This document shows positions 47,601 through 59,973 of a stretch of DNA of 64,000 nt, piece by piece (the first letter of the stretch is position 1; each line of letters starts with the position of its first letter). This DNA is from Branchiostoma lanceolatum (taxonomy: Eukaryota; Chordata; Leptocardii; Amphioxiformes; Branchiostomatidae). Under the pieces are notes generated by a model. It saw nothing but the letters and a program-made list of their open reading frames with translations, searched no databases and had not been told where the DNA came from. The position numbers were made by a program, and so were the translations under genes. The stretch lies in assembly GCF_035083965.1 (NCBI RefSeq), contig NC_089724.1, forward strand, positions 19,362,974 to 19,426,973. The letters run 5' to 3'.

Positions 47601-50600
47601 AAACTGCCATTTTCCTGTTGGAGAGGGAACATTGGGTTTGTGTTAAGAAAGGCGGTGTCTTCATGTAAAGCTATCCTTACACAGTGGTGGAAGTCTGTGG
47701 CAAACCAGGTACATGTATATAGATGTACAAAGGCTGTTGATTGTTGACTTCCATGGCCGTGGAATTGACCGCTCTTGGTGAGAACATTACTACCAGGAAT
47801 GATGCAAAAAATTTTGGGAAAATGAGAATTGAGAATTGTGAAATGGGGGCATCAAACAACTACCCTGGGTAACAAATACAGTAGCTACAAATTAAACATT
47901 TTTCCTTTTGGTTTTGTCTTGCACATACGGTATGCATGTTCACTGTGCCTTGAACTTTTGTCCCATTGTCTGCTGACAACGCCCCTATGTCATTAAAAAA
48001 ATTTACAGTCCCACCAAACTACTAGTAACCTAATTTAGTCGTCAAGCAAATGATAGCACGACCATATCAAGGCTTGTTTCTGTTCTTGGCTTATCTTGGC
48101 TTTGATTATGCTGTTTCATTGATAACGGTGATATATCTGTGGAACAAACTGTAAATGTTATAGCTTTGTGCCAGTCCCTTTTTATCTGAACAGTAGGTCA
48201 CCTGATGGGCTGTGTGCCTGTGGTCTTCAGGTGTCCCCTCTGAGTCAGCCTTGTCTTCCCCTGCTGTGTTTGTGAAGGTTTTCTCCATGATGAGGAAGGA
48301 CATGATGCCAGCGATGGTCCACAAGCCCACCCAGTTGTGACCATGTTTGTCCTTTCCTGGGGCGGGGGACAAAAGCAGCAAATGTTGGAAACTATAACAA
48401 TTACAAAACTAATGTTTTACAGTATAGATTTATTAACCTAGAGAGACCTGCAAAACAAAAAATTGAAATACTCGATCATGTAAAGAAATCAGTAACTGCA
48501 TCCCTTTTATTAGAAATCCTTAAAAATCTTTTCTTTCGCACTTTTCCTTCATTAGCTACTTTCTTAGCCTGATTTAATTGCACTTATAGCAGCCACCTGT
48601 AACCATCTAGCCCCTAGAGGGGAGGGGCCATAAAATCCCTGGAGGGTGGGAGTTTGCGTTATACAGACTAGCTATTTTCTATGCCTCAGTACATTGTATT
48701 GACTTTTTGCACAGTGCTGCTGCTGGACCCATATAGTACAAGTCAAGCATGGATTTGAATAGGCTGGCATTTTCTGAATGGAAGCAGTGGTAACAGCAAA
48801 CACCATTACAGCCTGGATGGGGGTCTGATTATTCACCTACCAACTATTGGACTGAAAAAAAATACAAGACTTCCTTTGGTGGGTCATGTGTATGGTTGAT
48901 AGAACAATATTTCTACAGTGTACATGTACTGGAAATTACACCATGCTGATACACACAGTAAAAGATTTTTTTTCATGTAATCAGAATTGATTCTCTCATA
49001 ATTTCAATGTCACAACCCACCAACCATAGCAGACATCACTTTATGACCAGAGTGTGCAATTGTCTAGAACTGTGAGTGTACCATTCTCCCTCTGCCTTAT
49101 TGCATTACTAGTAAGTTTATCATTTATGGGGATAGGTAGCAGAAAGGAATTTGGGCACAATTATTGTTCCTTTAGAGTTGAAGATTGAAGAATTTCTGGT
49201 ACATTCAGAAAAAAAAAACATGAGCAAAAGTGCTGTTCTTGAAAGTATACAGTAATAATTAACGGAAAAACAAGATAATTATGTAATATGCGTCATGCAG
49301 TCTGAGATTTGACTGCTTTACCTTTTTATACATGTATTATACAGATTCAGTAAGAAGAATGTACAGACCTGGGTCTCCCCTGTGCATCCATGCCTCCGGC
49401 AGCAGGTGTAGGAACACATCTCCCAGTAGAGCCCCCACCGCAAAACTCAGCATCAACTTCAACCGGCCAGCATGTGCTACATGGGACAACAACAAACATT
49501 TAGTTCAACAAGGTGTTCTAGTCTGGGATGAATTACCATCATCAAACTTATCTAGGCCCAATCTGAATAGAGGGACTGTTGTCTGTCATGGAAGAATCGA
49601 TGATGATCTAATACAGATGAAAGGAACAAAATTGAATGATTTGGGCAAGTACAAGTCAGTCAGCCAGCCAAGTCAAACATTGTCTCCCACATGTATTTGA
49701 ACTTGACCTCTGACTTTACAATCTAGGTGGGCTACTACGAAGCAGGAACTGTGTCAAAAATATCATATATATATCTTAAATAGATGTAATTCTAAAACAT
49801 ATATGTTTGAGAGAATGATATATATATTTTTAATAGATAAGATTTTAAAACATATATGTTTGAGAGAATGATATATATATATTAAATAGATAAGATTTCA
49901 AAACATATATGTTTGAGACAATGATATATACTTTTTAAAACAATTCACATCTTATATCAATATCTTTTTGAGTACAATACATATTCTAGATCAACATCTA
50001 AAAATCAAACATATGTTGTTTCCAAAAACATGTCTGAAAGCATATTGTTGGCTAAAACATGTGTTCCCAAAACCCCTATCATTTCTGAAAACATATGTTG
50101 TTCTCATAAACATGTGTTTCCAAAACCCCTATCATACCCGAAAACATGTTGTTCACAAAAACACGTGTTTCCAAAACCCCTATTGTTCCTGAATGTATAT
50201 ATTGTTCCAACGCGGCGCCGAATCTGTGTCAAAAAGGTCTCGCACCAGGTTTACGGGAGCGTGTAAGTGTACCGAATATGCAAATCAGATCTAAGCTATA
50301 CTAAACATGCTCCGTCACTTTATAACTGAATCAGAACACATTGTTTATAACCAATGTTATACCGTATTGTTTCGTGGTGCAGTTGGTGGTCAGTTTATTT
50401 TATTTTATTTTTGCGTTTCGGCGCCTTAAACGCAATGTCCTGGCTTTTACCTTCGATGCATGCTTCGATGCATGCTTGCATGCTGTTTGGTTCAACACTG
50501 TGTCGCACACCAGAAGACCTTATATGGCAATACGTTCCCAAATCCTTGTATAGCCGTTGCCTTATATGGCAAGGGAGCACGAAAAGGCAGGTAGGCTACA

Positions 50601-53600
50601 TTTGCATGACACGCAGGAGGGCGACCGCATGTAACTGCTACAACTGTTCGGAAATATCATTGCATTGTGGTTTCGGACTTTGATATCCTGAAAAATGACC
50701 ATATTACATCTATTCCACAAGATTGCAGAAGAAAAAAAATGATTTCGTCAAGAAAACGACCAAAAATCGGCATAAATGATACCATATAGTGAGGCTATAT
50801 CATTACGTACAGAGTGACGAATTACGTACCGCAGCTTAGCCCATCTGGCAACGCGAAGTACTTCGGACACAGAAGATCCGGGTTCGTGTCCGTGCATGGA
50901 TTTTTTTTTCTTTTTAGATATTGAATATCAAAAATATATATTGATATTATATTAATCTATCAATATCATATTTATGAATATCATTTTTTCATTTTTTTCA
51001 TTAATAAATAAAGAAATATTTTATATTTGTTATTTTTAAATATTCATTTAATATATACAAGGCCTTTGTCTTATGAACAGGACTTCATAGATTCCAAACC
51101 CGGCATTCGAATTTTTCTGTTCATTGTAATGGAAAATACCGTGCAGTGGCTCCTATGCGCGGTAAGATGATTCTTGCAAAACACTCGCCACTAAACTTCT
51201 ATCCCCGATGTAAACAGAGGCTCTTGATGTTGTTTGCAAAACAGCGATCCTTTGTTACAGTAGCAAATGCTCCATTGTTCAGTATCGACTTCATTCAGAC
51301 AACACGGACGTTGAAAGTGGCGCCGCTCGGCACAAAACTATGGGAATTTTCATGAATTTTAGCAAAATTACCCAGGAAAATAAGGAAGAAATGTTGTAAA
51401 TGCGGAAACCAGAATAATACGGATGAGGTAGCTGTTGATTTGTTTGACATTTGGTAGTCATTTTAGATAGAACCTTAGCTGTTATGAACTTCTATTTCAC
51501 TTAATTACCATAGTGCTGATGATTCAATGGTGCTTTTTCAAATTTTATGTTTTATTGCGTGCCATGTACATAATTACATTGATAGCTTTTATAATGAGCC
51601 TATTGTACATTTTACAAATAAGTACAAGTTGTAGGCCAAGACCAGCTTTTTCAAAAGCACTTAAGTTAAGTGACGTAACTTCAAAATTGCTTTCCCCAAT
51701 CTGCCTTTCTCTATTAAAACAGTACTCATTTCCCCAAATGACAATTTTTCTTATAGACTGAACAGCCCTTGAGTGACTTCCTCTGGCAGATTTTACTTCA
51801 AGTAAAGGGAAAAGACAATTCACACTCATAAACGTAGCCGAAACGCCAGCTTTTTTTAAAAGCTCTTGTTTAACCCTTAAGCTGCCAGGTTTTTTAGCCA
51901 AGTAAAAATCAAAAATGTTTGACCCCTGACCTCCCTCACGAAACCCGCGAAACACCCGGCGGCGCTAACTCCCCTAACTTCCCGGCTTCGCGCGCTACAC
52001 GCACGCAAAGCTGTTTTGTTCCGGAGGAATACCCTATCCCGGTTATAACCGGGTCCAGCACACAAGGCATATTTCTGTATCCCTAATTTTGTCGGGACTG
52101 GCAGCTTAAGGGATTTATTATGATATCTCGCTACTATCGTGCATTTGTAACCGAAATGTTGTTGTATCTATGGTTTAGCCTTTTGTCAGTTCTCTAAGAG
52201 GTTACGAAACTCTGGTATCGAGCTGTCAGCGATATGGCGACGTCACCACCGGGCGGGGCGGGGCGGCGCAGCGGGCGGGGCGGTGGACAAGGGTACACGG
52301 CGATGCGGGGACAAAGGCGTACGGTACCGGGCGGACGGGTACAACGGCACCGACCGGGCGGAGCACCCGGCGGTGCGGGGACAGGGTTACCGGGTGCACC
52401 TGGCGGGTCGGGGTTGGTTGGAGGTTTCAGTTGGCCAACGTCCGCTATAGCGGCGGGGCGGGGACTTCAAGTTTGTTAGGGAACTTTGAAGTTTCGTAAC
52501 TTCTTAGAGAACTGACAAAAGGCTAAACCATAGATACAGCAACATTTCGATTACAAATGTACGATAGTAGCGTGATATCATATTAAAAAATAAAATAAAA
52601 TAAACTGACCACCAACTGCACCACGAAACAATACGGTATAACATTGGTTATAAACAATGTGTTCTGATTCAGTTATAAAGTGACGGAGCATGTTTAGTAT
52701 AGCTTAGATCTGATTTGCATATTTGGTACACTTACACGCTCCCGTAAACCTGGTGCGAGACCTTTTTGACACAGATTCGGCACCGCGTTGGAACAATATA
52801 TACATTCAGGAACAATAGGGGTTTTGGAAACACGTGTTTTTGTGAACAACATGTTTTCGGGTATGATAAGGGTTTTGGAAACACATGTTTATGAGAACAA
52901 CATATGTTTTCAGAAATGATAGGGGTTTTGGGAACACATGTTTTAGCCAACAATATGCTTTCAGACATGTTTTTGGAAACAACATATGTTTGATTTTTAG
53001 ATGTTGATCTAGAATATGTATTGTACTCAAAAAGATATTGATATAAGATGTGAATTGTTTTAAAAAGTATATATCATTGTCTCAAACATATATGTTTTGA
53101 AATCTTATCTATTTAATATATATATATCATTCTCTCAAACATATATGTTTTAAAATCTTATCTATTTGAAATATATATATCATTCTCTCAAACATATATG
53201 TTTTAGAATTACATCTATTTAAGATATATATATGATATTTTTGACACAGTTCCTGCTTCGTAGGCTACACACAAGTGATTGTGCACATATGCAGATTATC
53301 TCAGTTTTGTTGTTGGTATTGTTGCTTCGGTAAACTACGGATGAATTTAAAATAAGCCAACATGATTGTAAAGAAAATTCAAAATTTTGTCAGCTGTCAA
53401 ATTTAGCATTCACCAAGGAATGGAAACAAATTCATTTATATCAGTATTTAGCGCAGCATTTTAAAAAGTTATCAGCGACACAAAATAACAAGAATGAAAT
53501 TGATATCATTTTCCACTATGGAATTAATAGTATTTGTCCATTAATTATGCAAAAGAGGTCTTCATTTGCATACTTGATATCTATTGACATTCCTCTCTTT

Positions 53601-56600
53601 CTGAGTTACATATGCCACATGATAGAGAGTCCAGTTATGCTGTTAACACATGTACACATGTAGACAGACACACAAACAGAGATACAGCACCTGAAACACA
53701 AGCTTCTTGGAAGGTAACATAAAGGGCAGAGTAAGATCTAAGGTAAAACATACATGCAAACAATAGTATTTGAAGACCACTGTGCACAGATTTACCCACT
53801 AAATAAGGGTACAGCTAGAAGACCATTTGTATTAGGCTTTTTAAAAGTTTTTTATTTCTTGCTCTCTAAACTTTGGAGAAGTACCTGTAATATACAAAGT
53901 TTTTGGGAAAAGCACAAATTTTGGAATAGATTACAGTAGTAGTACATAAGGCTTACTATGAGCGCAATCTAATCAATATCAATTGTTGAAGTAGTGTTAT
54001 AGCCTTATAGGGAATGTTTGATGTTTGGGCTTAAATTCCAAAAAACCAAAGTCCTCACAGAGCCACACGTTTATGACATGTGCAGGTACCAACAAGCTAT
54101 ATGACACAGCAAATGTTATCAACTACAGTGATGCCAAAGTTGACATTGCTTTTGAGTTATGCAATCTGTATGTGCTTTGTCAATAACAGTTTTCAGTGCA
54201 CGTGGCAGTTTTGTGTTATACGCTGGTGTTCATCATAGGATATAACAATATACATGTAATTTGTAAACCAATAATCACATCTCTAGAGACAGAGACTTCT
54301 ATTTGATTGGAACATATCTAATGATCATTATAATTCTTTAAAACTGTCTTGCAAACCATTATAATGGTCTTGGACATGCTATTGAACTGATCAATATGAA
54401 AATAGCAATGTTAACTAGCCTAAACAGGTTTTTGTTCACTCAAAGCCAGATCTGATTAGATTGGGTATCTACTTTATGTGTTTACAATTACATCTCGCTT
54501 CAAACCATGACAAATCTCCAGAAACATCTAGGGCTCTTCCCATCACTCCTTTTTCATCAAAGTTTTCACTTAATTTTCTACAACAATATAATTCTCCAGG
54601 ACAGTAAGATTCAACACCTTCCATAAAGTCAGAACGTTCAAAGTGAAGGTGCCCCTGAATGAGAGTGAAGGGTTGCCAGCTTGTGGACCTTCCTAAGTCC
54701 TGCCCACCTCAGAAATCTCAAACTGGCCCACAGCCAACCAGCCACAGGAACCTACTACCCTTCTGGAAATGTCTAGACACAGATGTTGGGACTTCTGGCA
54801 GACACCACTCTAAACAGTTTGTCCTGACCTTGTGTGAAAACTAAATCAAAAGCATGTGGAGTGGGCCTACCAACTGAACTACAACAAGACATCCAGTACT
54901 TTCCATAGTAAACATAGGTGTGGATTTCAAGACCTATTCAATTTAAAGTTTACTGTTTACATCTTGGAGAGGTGTGTTAGCGGAAAATACAATAAGCTAC
55001 TGTGGTAGAAGCACACCTGGTTTGTACAGGCATTCAAGACATCATACTTTAGTTCACAGATGAATAAGATATAATTCTTTAGTTAACAGACGAATAAGAC
55101 ATAATTTTTTAGTCCACAGATCAATAAGACATAATTTTTAGTTCATAGATGAATGATAAGACATAATTCTTTAGTTTAAGTTTAATCTCATGTGAAAGCA
55201 CATCATAACTTGAAGACTCCTGATGATCATCTGTTTATAATTATAGTCTACTGGCCTTTTGTATCAAATCAAAATTTTCTGTCTCTGAAGTTTTAAAAGT
55301 AATGAATGATCTGACAGTATGTGTTTGATTATCCTGTCTATTTAGGGATGGTGAGATTTTTCACCAAAAAAAAGGTGACATAATATGTACTGTAGACCTG
55401 GTTTCCAAATGCACATCTATCTGTAGGCACATACCAGCTGTGTGTACAAACAGATTTTGTGCATATGGCAGAATCGTGACCAATTATGCAGTAATATTAG
55501 GCCTATGTACCAAAGTAGTCTGTAATATTTACATTTGGTCCATATCTGCACGTACACATTCGCACATGGTAGGACACACAAGTGATCATGGCTTATGTTG
55601 ACAATAAGGCCATGTTGATTTGATTATACGAATGACATCTGTGCTCGCATCAATTTTCGTCCGTTTCCAAAACAAAAAAGTAAATCGTAAGAAGCAGCTG
55701 GTGTGTTACGCTGAATGGCGCTTATACCGGCTATATGTACGTAAGTTGCCATACATTGTACCAGTTACAATTGTCGCGCAATAAAGTTCTTCTATAAAGA
55801 TACAGATTCAGATACAGAAAATTAGAAAACACATGCTGTATAAATAGCAAAAAAAAATTTTGGAAAATGGATATAGATGTCGTAGAATGCAAAAGTCAAT
55901 TCCAAAGTCAAAGAAGAAGTTTTGAAAGAACAAAAATGAAGAATCTGTATTTCGGCATACCATACTCTGTGTGTTTAGTTTTGTTCATCCTTCCTGATCA
56001 CATAGATTTCATACTGAAGGCGACTTTTTTGCAATGCTTTTTTTTTTTCATTCGCACGCTCCATCAGTTTTGGGGTCCGCAGAGGATGGCATTCATATCA
56101 TCAAATCAACATGGCCTTGAATTGGCTTAGAGTCCACTGCACTGGTTAAGCTGCCCCTTACTTTACTATGTTGACTTGTTTCACATCTAAATCTATGTCA
56201 TTCACTAGCTAGGAACATTGTTGGAGTAAAATGTTTAGTGCATTTAATGCCCAAATCCTATAAACTTTTCGTTTTACGGTTTACCAGCTTGACATATACA
56301 TTTAGTGATGGCAGGTTTTCTGTGAAATCAAGGACTTGTGACTACAGCTGTTTGATGTAAACATACCTGTAGTTATTTTCCCAACACTAGTAATAATAGC
56401 AGTATGCCAAAGAACAAGAAGAACAGCTTTGGGATGGGATAATTGTATAACTGTCTGGTTGTCTGTTAAAACTGTTCATAATCTTTGTTACAGGTTTGAT
56501 ACATCAATCACCCTTAGACCAGTTTCAATCTGCATCTGTATCTATATAGTCGGCATAACTGCCATTCGGCGTAACACAAAATGCCTGTCTTTCTTTCTTT

Positions 56601-57927
56601 CTTTCAGCATGTCATACTAATTGAGCCCCATAACCTCACATTGTGCAGACACCATCTCTATTTAGGTTACATACTGTGCAGACCATACTATCATCTGGGC
56701 CAGGTGCTAATCATGAAGCAACTGTGTGTGGATACAATTCAACATTAGCTTTCCTAATGGGTTTCTTCTCACAAAGTCGAAAAGACACTGCTTGCAACAT
56801 CAATCCAATTATTTCAATTACTTGTACAGTAAAGCAAATTTCATTCTAGTTTGGTTGTTGTGTTTCTACCAAGTAAGTGTAACAGTTCTGATTAGACAAC
56901 TCTAAATAGCTGCAGGGCATGGCTGGCATTCTTCTGGGTGTTTTCGAACCACATGTTTCCTGGTGAGCTTGGAGAAATCTAGGAGATGACTTTAATTTTA
57001 CATGGCTTCCGAACTTCTTATGCATTACTCATCAGTTCCAGAAGATAAATATGTGTATATTGTACTATAAACTACAATTGTAGCATCCGGATAGATTATA
57101 TGCGACAAGCAGCTCTTGAAGTTATGTAAAAACCCAAAGGGGCAAGTACGCCACTCCCAGGATAAGAACCCGCGCCAATCCCAATCCGCACGGCTTGGGA
57201 ATTCAACGCGCTAACCACTAGGCTAAACGGTCCGGACCAGTTAGACTGGTCAGTTAGTGGAGGTTGATCCCCACTGTTACACTACTCCCCCTTTTCTTTC
57301 AAGACTCATCCTGAGTCTCCGAGTGAGATAATCCCTGTGTGATCTGTTCGTTACTCACAGGGCCGGCGTGGGAACCACTGTAAAAACCCAAAGGGGCGAG
57401 TATGCTGCTCCCGGGATTAGAACCCGCGCCAATCCCGATCCGCATGGCTTGGGAATTCAACGCGCTAACCACTAGGCTAAACGGTCCGGACCAGTCAGAC
57501 TGGTCAGTTAGTGGAGGTTGATCCCCACTGTTACAGTTATCACAGCTTTAACTTTCGGGGAATACCTAGCGACATGGGTCCCGCAACATTACATTCTGAT
57601 TATGACGTTTATAAATGTTCTTTCCCTACCGATCGTTATAACAGAGCTGTGACGAAACCTACCTCCTTTCCTTAGCGCCGGACCAGCTTCCAACGGGATG
57701 ACCAGTAGTGGGAAGACACCACACATTCCTACTGCTACAGACCCCAGGAAGGAATACAGCCAGACGTTCTCTGGTCTCCCATCTTCACTCTCCGACAAGC
57801 CTTGTCTGGTGGACTCTGGAGGAGTCCGCTGCGGTCTCTGTGCCTTGGCCCTGTGAATCTCTGCTTGACAGCCAACAGTAGCGACTATCAGCAGTACAAA
57901 CACAAGCCTGGCAGAGGACGTTTCCAT
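44673..57927 (-). CDS. SLC39A13: Zinc transporter ZIP13 (SLC39A13), 7 exons
   Basis: ZIP13 is a LIV-1-type zinc transporter of Golgi and secretory vesicles that moves zinc toward the cytosol. Exons in transcript order: 57927-57663, 49476-49369, 48356-48202, 47614-47378, 47115-47026, 45387-45204, 44845-44673; phases agree and give 403 residues (human about 371). It has a signal peptide (about 1-22), then VWLYSFLGSVAVGMCGVFPL and FAVGALLGDVFLHLLPEAW membrane segments. The transport motifs are DNFTHG (268-273) in TM4 and HEIPHEVGD (297-305) in TM5, the LIV-1 HExPHExGD signature. The C-terminal segment FTSGGFIYVALVTVVPDLLEE resembles ZIP13 more than ZIP7. The TM3-TM4 loop is long (exons 3 end and 4), hydrophilic and Asn/Ser/Lys-rich, with few histidines. 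Intron 1 is 8.2 kb and packed with mobile elements. Confidence 0.94.
44905..44970 (+). repeat. Dispersed repeat with GGCGTAACAC end, copy 1
   Basis: This reads CTGTATCAGTATCTACATAG, then CCGGTATAACCGCC and CGGCGTAACACAC. Related copies are at 55705-55745 (minus), 56518-56580 (plus) and about 61235-61285 (minus). All four share the AGCCGGTATAA and GCGTAACAC blocks. Confidence 0.55.
45611..46707. mobile_element. 1.1-kb terminal-inverted-repeat element in SLC39A13 intron 5
   Basis: The left end TAACGTTGGGTAACATAAAT and the right end ATTTATGTTACCCAACGTTA are exact inverted complements, and the next bases (TTCGGGATTTTTCG versus CGGAAAAATCCCGAA) also pair. No transposase ORF is recognisable inside, so it is a non-autonomous DNA transposon of unknown superfamily. 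It lies between exons 6 and 5 of the zinc transporter. Confidence 0.75.
51874..52112. mobile_element. piggyBac-like MITE, copy 2
   Basis: This is a 239-bp near-identical copy of 10450-10687 with the same CCCTTAAGCTGCCAG ends. TTAA is intact on the left (51870-51873), but the right flank reads ATTT, so that border has mutated or been rearranged. It is nested in the 3.5-kb element and so was inserted later, or was captured by it. Confidence 0.8.
52117..52582. repeat. Inner palindromic unit with GC-rich core
   Basis: About 93 bp at 52117-52210 recurs inverted at 52488-52582 (shared blocks CCATAGATACA, TTCTCTAAGAGG, GTTACGAAAC). Between them is a GC-rich core of about 270 bp with repeated GGGCGGGG and ACCGGGCGG. 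The core leaves a Gly/Arg/Pro-rich frame open by composition; I do not regard it as a gene. Confidence 0.7.
53268..55590. other. SLC39A13 intron 1, middle part
   Basis: This AT-rich intronic sequence has no exon that I can support. It includes a roughly 33-bp tandem repeat at 55050-55175 (units like AGATGAATAAGACATAATTC, about four copies). Confidence 0.5.
55050..55175. repeat. ~33-bp tandem repeat
   Basis: About four imperfect copies of a unit with TTTAGTTCACAGATGAATAA and GACATAATT lie in SLC39A13 intron 1. Copies differ by point changes, so it is an old minisatellite. Confidence 0.75.
55605..56110 (+). repeat. Degenerate dispersed repeat, copy 2
   Basis: This matches blocks of 26320-26762 in order (GATTATACGAATGA, CCGTTTCCAAAA, then AGATTTCATACTGAAGGC, GCACGCTCCATCA, CAGAGGATGGCAT). 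A copy of the GCGTAACAC repeat lies inside it at about 55705-55745 in reverse, which suggests a nested insertion. Confidence 0.5.
56518..56580 (+). repeat. Dispersed repeat with GGCGTAACAC end, copy 3
   Basis: This reads CTGTATCTATATAGTCGGCA then CATTCGGCGTAACACAAA, matching 44905-44970 at most positions. Confidence 0.55.
57126..57535 (-). repeat. Tandem tRNA-derived SINE pair
   Basis: Two similar units (57126-57281 and 57379-57535, about 254 bp apart) read on the minus strand as a tRNA-like head. The A box is TAGCCTAGTGG, and about 44 bases later the B box is GGTTCTAATCC, followed by CCCTTTGGG. Units are about 90% alike; the 97-bp piece between them looks like the SINE body. They lie about 130 bp beyond exon 1 in SLC39A13 intron 1. 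The B box departs from the GGTTCGA consensus, so these are not functional tRNA genes. Confidence 0.7.
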
Positions 57928-59270
57928 GATCGAAGTAAATATGCCGTGTGACTCCCTCTGGAATCTGAATCTTTTGCCTCTTCTACCCTTCGACTATGAC
58001 TACCTTCGGGCCAGATGGCTGATGTTTCGCCGTCTCGCGGTCCTTTCCTAGAGACGAAGACGTGCCGTTGTCTTACCCTGAAGACGAACGGGGACAAATT
58101 TCGTCAGCCTTCAGGTAAGTCGCGCGCGTCGCCCTCTACTTCCTGATGGCTAATCTCTGGAATTTTCCGAGTTCGCTGCCAAATTTACCCTCCGCCTCCT
58201 CTCCCCTCGCTACAGCTGTTGTCCTGCGCTGAGAACGAACAGAAACCACAGTACTGTCCTGAAAGTTTGCCCCGGCAAACACGATGGCAAACTCACATTG
58301 CGTACTGAACTCTGATCTTAGTCAACAAGTTAAATCGTTTCCTTCCAAACTACTTATGCCACCTCACTTGTTTTTCTGACGTGACCTTTGGCCCGGTGAT
58401 CTTGTGTCCAGGATATCGTGCGCATCGCGTGCAAATACTCTGTAATCTCCGCCTGAATCTTTAAAAATGATAACAATGCTACAGTAAGTAGTACTTAATC
58501 TGATGTAAAAGTAGTGAAATAGAAGTATTTACCGAGGGAGAGTCAGTTGATAAACTCTCGCGAGACAATGGTGCACTCTCGTGCCCAGAATAGAGACCAA
58601 GCTGCATAGAGAAAAGAAACTGCTAGAGGTCGCTTTTGACTCACATCCCTAAATCATTCAAGGACATCATAATGAATGCCCTTGCCTAAATCGACTGACC
58701 TGGATGGGAGTGTGACGTTACGCTAGCCTGACTAGAAGGGAAAACACCATCAAACTCGTGAGTCAATATAAACATTTTTAGATGTCTAGTCTACATCTAA
58801 GAATGTTTATGTCGACTTTATCAATTAACGTATGTCAGTCCAAGCACAATGTCCTCGGTCAGTCTATAATCAAAGAAAGAGTGTATTTCAGTGAATGCTT
58901 CATTGCAGAGACAACTTACCCCCATTTTCCTTAAGCTGAAATGACAGGGGCTAATTTTGTTTCAGATTAACTCAAGAGAATAACTCAAGAAGGGCTTCAC
59001 AGACTTGTGCATACCTACTGTCCTGATGTTCCCAACAACAGCATCGCTGTTAACAAGGACAGCGTCACCAAAATGAATGTAAGCATCATTGACCACAGTT
59101 GTAGTTTCCTTCCTCTAAATTTAAGATGTATTCGCTATCTGACGTTTCCATCAAAATCTCATACTCTAAGTTGGTCACCCGAAAACGTTAATATCATTTC
59201 ACGGAGGCATGGGGTCGTGGAACTCTAGTTTTAAATGGAACATTTGAACGTACTTGTATGTCTTGCTTAG
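57928..59270. promoter_or_regulatory. Upstream region of SLC39A13
   Basis: This should contain the SLC39A13 5' UTR and promoter next to the start codon at 57927. The first 400 bp are richer in CG than the surroundings. I see no other gene. Confidence 0.4.
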
Positions 59271-59904
59271 CAGCACGTGCTTGAAACAAGGCACTCATTG
59301 AAAATGCTAACGTCCTTCAGGACAAGCGTTATAATGGTCCTTGATAGAAGAGCAGTGAAATCAAAGGAATGAGAATATTTTGACCCAAAGCCTTGGGCCA
59401 GGTGATTGTTTACAAGATAAGTCATCAGACGGAGCGACGTCGTCTGATGGTCAGCTTTTGCATCCAGAAAATACAGCAAAAGTGTTGCAGATGTCAACCA
59501 TCAGAAGTACGTTGCAGACAATGTATAGACAATACAACTGCAGGAATAGCTTGGATGACCGTGCGCCAGTCGATTCCCATATGTCACCCAGCACGGGACC
59601 CGGCCTCATGTAGTAAGTAATTCAGGTGATTAAACTCTAGGTAAAACATAGACCCGAGGACGGGGCCCTACAATGCGTTTGTGTGTTCGTCATACATTGG
59701 ACGACTTACTTTTCTGACCACTTTCGCTTAAACACACCTGCGAGTTAACGCTCCTTGATTAATCCATACTATACTGCATTATAAAAATAATTTCTAATTC
59801 AATAACTATATGTTAAGTTTGAAGATATCATCTAAATCATTACTATGACCCATACGGTAACAAGCACTCTTGAAATCCCTTGAACTCTTGAAAAACGGCC
59901 TCGG

Positions 59905-59973
59905 CCGAAGAGTGTATGTTGTACATACTTTCAAGGTTAAATAAAGGTTGAAAAAAAAAAAAAAAAAAAAAAA
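59905..59973 (+). repeat. Poly(A)-tailed 3' end of a retroposon-like sequence
   Basis: The sequence ACATACTTTCAAGGTTAAAT, then AAAGGTTG, is followed by about 24 A residues. An AATAAA just ahead of a long A run is typical of the 3' end of a retroposed copy. The element itself is not identified. Confidence 0.45.

Larger units (their letters stand above)
49735..53263. mobile_element. 3.5-kb foldback-type element with ~680-bp inverted repeats
   Basis: The left arm (49735-50411) and right arm (52585-53263) are near-identical inverted copies. The outer ends are CTACGAAGCAGGAACTGTG and its complement, with GCTA on both outer sides (49731-49734 and 53264-53267) as a possible 4-bp target duplication. 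Each arm contains about four copies of an AT-rich unit ending AAACATATATGTTTGAGAGA and about four of a unit containing CCAAAACCCCTAT. The interior has no recognisable transposase. A piggyBac-like MITE (51874-52112) and a GC-rich palindromic unit (52117-52582) are nested inside. It occupies SLC39A13 intron 1. Confidence 0.85.

Noticed and set aside
49968-50200. Possible coding tandem-repeat protein in SLC39A13 intron 1
   Set aside because: The tandem units belong to the transposon arm, and the frame is not preserved between units.
52234-52479. Gly/Arg/Pro-rich ORF of 81 codons
   Set aside because: It is open only because the core is GC-rich and repeated. There is no codon or domain evidence, and it lies inside a nested repeat.
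50030-52968. Matching ORFs at 50030-50266 (plus), 52732-52968 (minus), 49968-50192 and 52806-53030
   Set aside because: They are the same sequence in the two arms of the inverted-repeat element. The peptide comes from the CCAAAACCCCTAT tandem units and has no domain signal.
57126-57535. Two functional tRNA genes on the minus strand
   Set aside because: The A box is good, but the B box deviates and the acceptor stem cannot be closed around it. The repeated long unit fits a SINE better.
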